64,000 nucleotides of DNA from Bisporella sp. PMI_857 (Eukaryota > Ascomycota > Leotiomycetes > Helotiales > Helotiaceae), in the NCBI GenBank assembly GCA_021307315.1, contig JAJSPD010000044.1, positions 186,001-250,000 on the forward strand. The letters run 5' to 3'. Shown piece after piece: positions 61,968 to 64,000 of the stretch; position 1 is the first letter of the stretch; each line of letters opens with the position of its first letter. A model generated the notes under the pieces. The model did no database searches. It saw nothing but the letters and a program-made list of their open reading frames with translations, and was not told the origin of the DNA. The position numbers were made by a program, and so were the translations under genes.

Positions 61968-63535
61968 TCAGAACAGGCACGAAGAAGGGGCAATCTCCTC
62001 GAAGAAGGTCCACCATGTGGATTGAACCGAAACGGACCTCTCGCCAGACTCGGATTTCATATCCAGGGCAACCCATTGTCGCTCGAGGAAGGATTCGAGA
62101 GAGCGCAAGCTTTCAAATGAAAGATAAGTTGCCGTTTGAGCAATGCTTTTCCTGATATGGTTTCTCTGTTCTTTGAGCAAACAGTGAGCGCCAACGACAA
62201 GGACAGGGAATAAAATGCAATGGTGTAGCTTAAGAGTAAGATCAGAACCACCAATTATCTCCATACAAGCAGATACCGCTTGCTGCACCAAGTGGTGGTC
62301 CACGTCTAGGCTACCGAGCGCTCTATACAGATATACAGAAGCCATAAGTCGATAGACAGAACAGAAAGCAGTCCAGGCCTTTTTATCGGGAGGCTTCTCA
62401 TCAAGAGACATCTGCGACTTTGCTTGTTGTTCCAATGCCATCTGATATGAAAGGAGCAATCCTATTGGAACGGTCTCGTTGCAATTGTGAACACCATGGC
62501 CGAGCGTGGCAAGTTTAGTTAAAATGGACAAGGTCTCTATAAAATCGTCATCCGATTGAACATTGCCCCACCATGGCTCACATCCTCCAAACTTTGCCCA
62601 GGATGATACTTCAGCATAAGGCTGATCTCCTATCAGAAGCGCATGGGTGAGATCCATGGTCTGAAATATTGAGAGCATCAATATTGGCAAATCTCCTTTC
62701 TGTTGAAAAATGGCGTTGGCACCGCCCCAGTGATTCAGTATTGCTTTACCTCCTAGCAAGTGGTGATGTGTAGTAGCAGATTCAGTATTTGGCTCGACGA
62801 TTCCATCTAGGATGCATAGGAGGACATTACTCATGAATAGTGAGCCTTTAATTGCGTCATTATTCGCAGCCATCAAATGCTTTCGAAATATTCTCAGCGC
62901 ATTTTTTCGATCCTCTATTCTTGATAGAGCGGATACATCATCTGAGATCTGATAGGCATAGGTATGGTGGGCATTTGCGACTGCGACAGCCGATTGGAAC
63001 AGAATTGGATCATCTATCAGAAGTTTTAGGTCAATGTTAAGGACCGTGTTCGACAAGTTGAAGCGTGGCAGGAGTTCGGTTTCGAAGTAAAGGATATGAT
63101 GATCGTTGTTTCTGTGTATGGTCGGGGCATTATATATCGGAACTATATGCTCGAATAAGTTTGGTAGAGGGAAGATGTTTCCGCAAGCACCCACCCTTTC
63201 TGTTGGCATTTCGCCCCCGGCTTGCTATGCAGTCGGTCCATCGCAGGCGGACCTTGCCATAATCGCAGTCTCGGCCACTCTTTATGCATTTCTCACAGCA
63301 TGGTTGTTTCAGATCGCATATTACCCGGCGCTCTTTGCAAGCCCAGCAAGAACCCTCGACTGTTCGAACTATATACCGGTAGACATGTTAGCATACATAT
63401 AGGATAAAGCGGAAACTGGGCCTAGCAAGGAGAGGCTATGGGTATTTATCCACTTCAGCCATGCACCAATTGCAGAAATATTTCCTGGACGACCAGCGGG
63501 TGGGTTGCGCGGCCACACTTACCCCTTGGTGGCAT
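61968..63535 (-). CDS. Zn2Cys6 fungal transcription factor
   Basis: Exons (minus): 63535-63523 (13 nt), 63368-63195 and 63142-61968 (453 aa). Introns are 154 and 52 nt; phases match at both. The joined start is MPPRVRTVEGSCWACKERR. The zinc cluster is complete: Cys12, 15, 22, 29, 32 and 39 in CWACKERRVIC and CEKCIKSGRDC, followed by YGKVRLRW. The rest is a fungal-specific regulator domain of the type beginning ILYFETELLPRFNLSNTV with HHHLLGGKAILNHWG, and ends in the usual Trp-rich tail (STWWTFFEE). It is a nuclear regulator; targets are unknown. The long frame from ATG 63209 lacks the zinc cluster and is a truncated reading, so I prefer the spliced model. Confidence 0.84.
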
Positions 63536-64000
63536 GGCTCACATAAAGACATGAGGTTGTCAATTCGATGCTACCGATCATAATACTAATGGCGATGGAG
63601 CGATGGCAACGATATGAACAAAAAGAAAGCCCTGAAGGCGTACTTGTCTACCGCCATCCGAGGGCCTAGCTTATCGCATTGGGTGCTCAAAAGGTATCGA
63701 TAAGATGCAGGTTCCCCACGCCTGTGAGGTGGTATCGTGAGATCGCTTACCTGCACGTGATAGGCTAGCTCTCCCCGGATACTCTAAAATCGAAGCCGTC
63801 CAATGCTGGTCGCCTCGAACCGAGTGGCTGAAACTCGACACTGTGGCTGACAGGATGCTGCTTATTTTCTTCTCCGTTGTTCAATCATCTTTCTCTTTAG
63901 TCACTCAAAGCAAGATCTCGCGTTGTACAACACTTATTGCATAGCATGATGCATAATCCAGATAGCAAAAGAAATTAAGGCAAACATATCGAGTGACAGT
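63536..64000. other. Upstream region of the last regulator
   Basis: About 465 bp to the window edge. No gene or repeat recognised. Confidence 0.4.

Noticed and set aside
63209..63402. Start of the last regulator at ATG 63209
   Set aside because: It would drop the complete zinc cluster, which lies in another frame upstream and joins by a clean 52-nt intron.
1..64000. tRNA genes, CRISPR arrays, operons and bacterial signals
   Set aside because: No B-box-like TTCGAATCC pattern in a foldable context was found, and the DNA is clearly fungal nuclear, so prokaryotic features do not apply.

Overview
The window is nuclear DNA of a filamentous ascomycete. Nearly every gene carries short (45-120 nt) GT-AG introns with CTNAC-like branch points. 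The gene set is fungal: SNW/Prp45, Tim22, Vps1, V-ATPase subunit A, Zn2Cys6 regulators, a GH16 with a membrane anchor and a fungal opsin. The style of the proteins suggests Leotiomycetes, but that is an inference I cannot check. I rebuilt exon structures by hand from reading frame, splice consensus and conserved motifs. No RNA evidence was available.

The left and middle part (1-43 kb) is mainly conserved housekeeping DNA. In order it holds: the 3' part of the SNW/SKIP splicing factor (+), a membrane-anchored GH16 glucanase-like protein (+), Tim22 (-), a DHA1-type MFS drug transporter (-), a CoA-transferase family III / AMACR-like enzyme (+), Vps1 dynamin (-), ribokinase (+), a WD40-like plus inositol-polyphosphate 5-phosphatase (-), a tiny four-exon membrane protein (+), a CID/RS/Pro-rich RNA-processing protein (+), a CASTOR/GATS-like ACT protein (+), a microbial opsin (+), a Gid7/WDR26-like LisH-CTLH-WD40 protein (-), V-ATPase catalytic subunit A (+), a DeoC-like aldolase that lacks the Schiff-base lysine (+), and a small polar hypothetical protein (-). 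These genes are mostly single, with divergent promoters of about 0.8-2.4 kb and convergent 3' ends.

The right part (43-64 kb) looks accessory. A 2.8 kb gene-free stretch is followed by a decayed GH3 beta-glucosidase. Then come three Zn2Cys6 regulators (one also carries two C2H2 fingers), a TPR protein divergently paired with the hybrid regulator, an amino-acid/choline-type APC permease and an ammonium transporter with paired GATA sites upstream. The last three genes (permease, ammonium transporter, Zn2Cys6 regulator) are all on the minus strand and may form a loose nitrogen-acquisition neighbourhood.

The most interesting items are: an opsin with the complete bacteriorhodopsin-type proton-pump residue set; the DeoC-like protein whose catalytic Lys is Ser; the GH3 relic; the hybrid C2H2-C6 regulator facing a TPR gene; and the micro-exon membrane protein, which simple ORF calling would miss.
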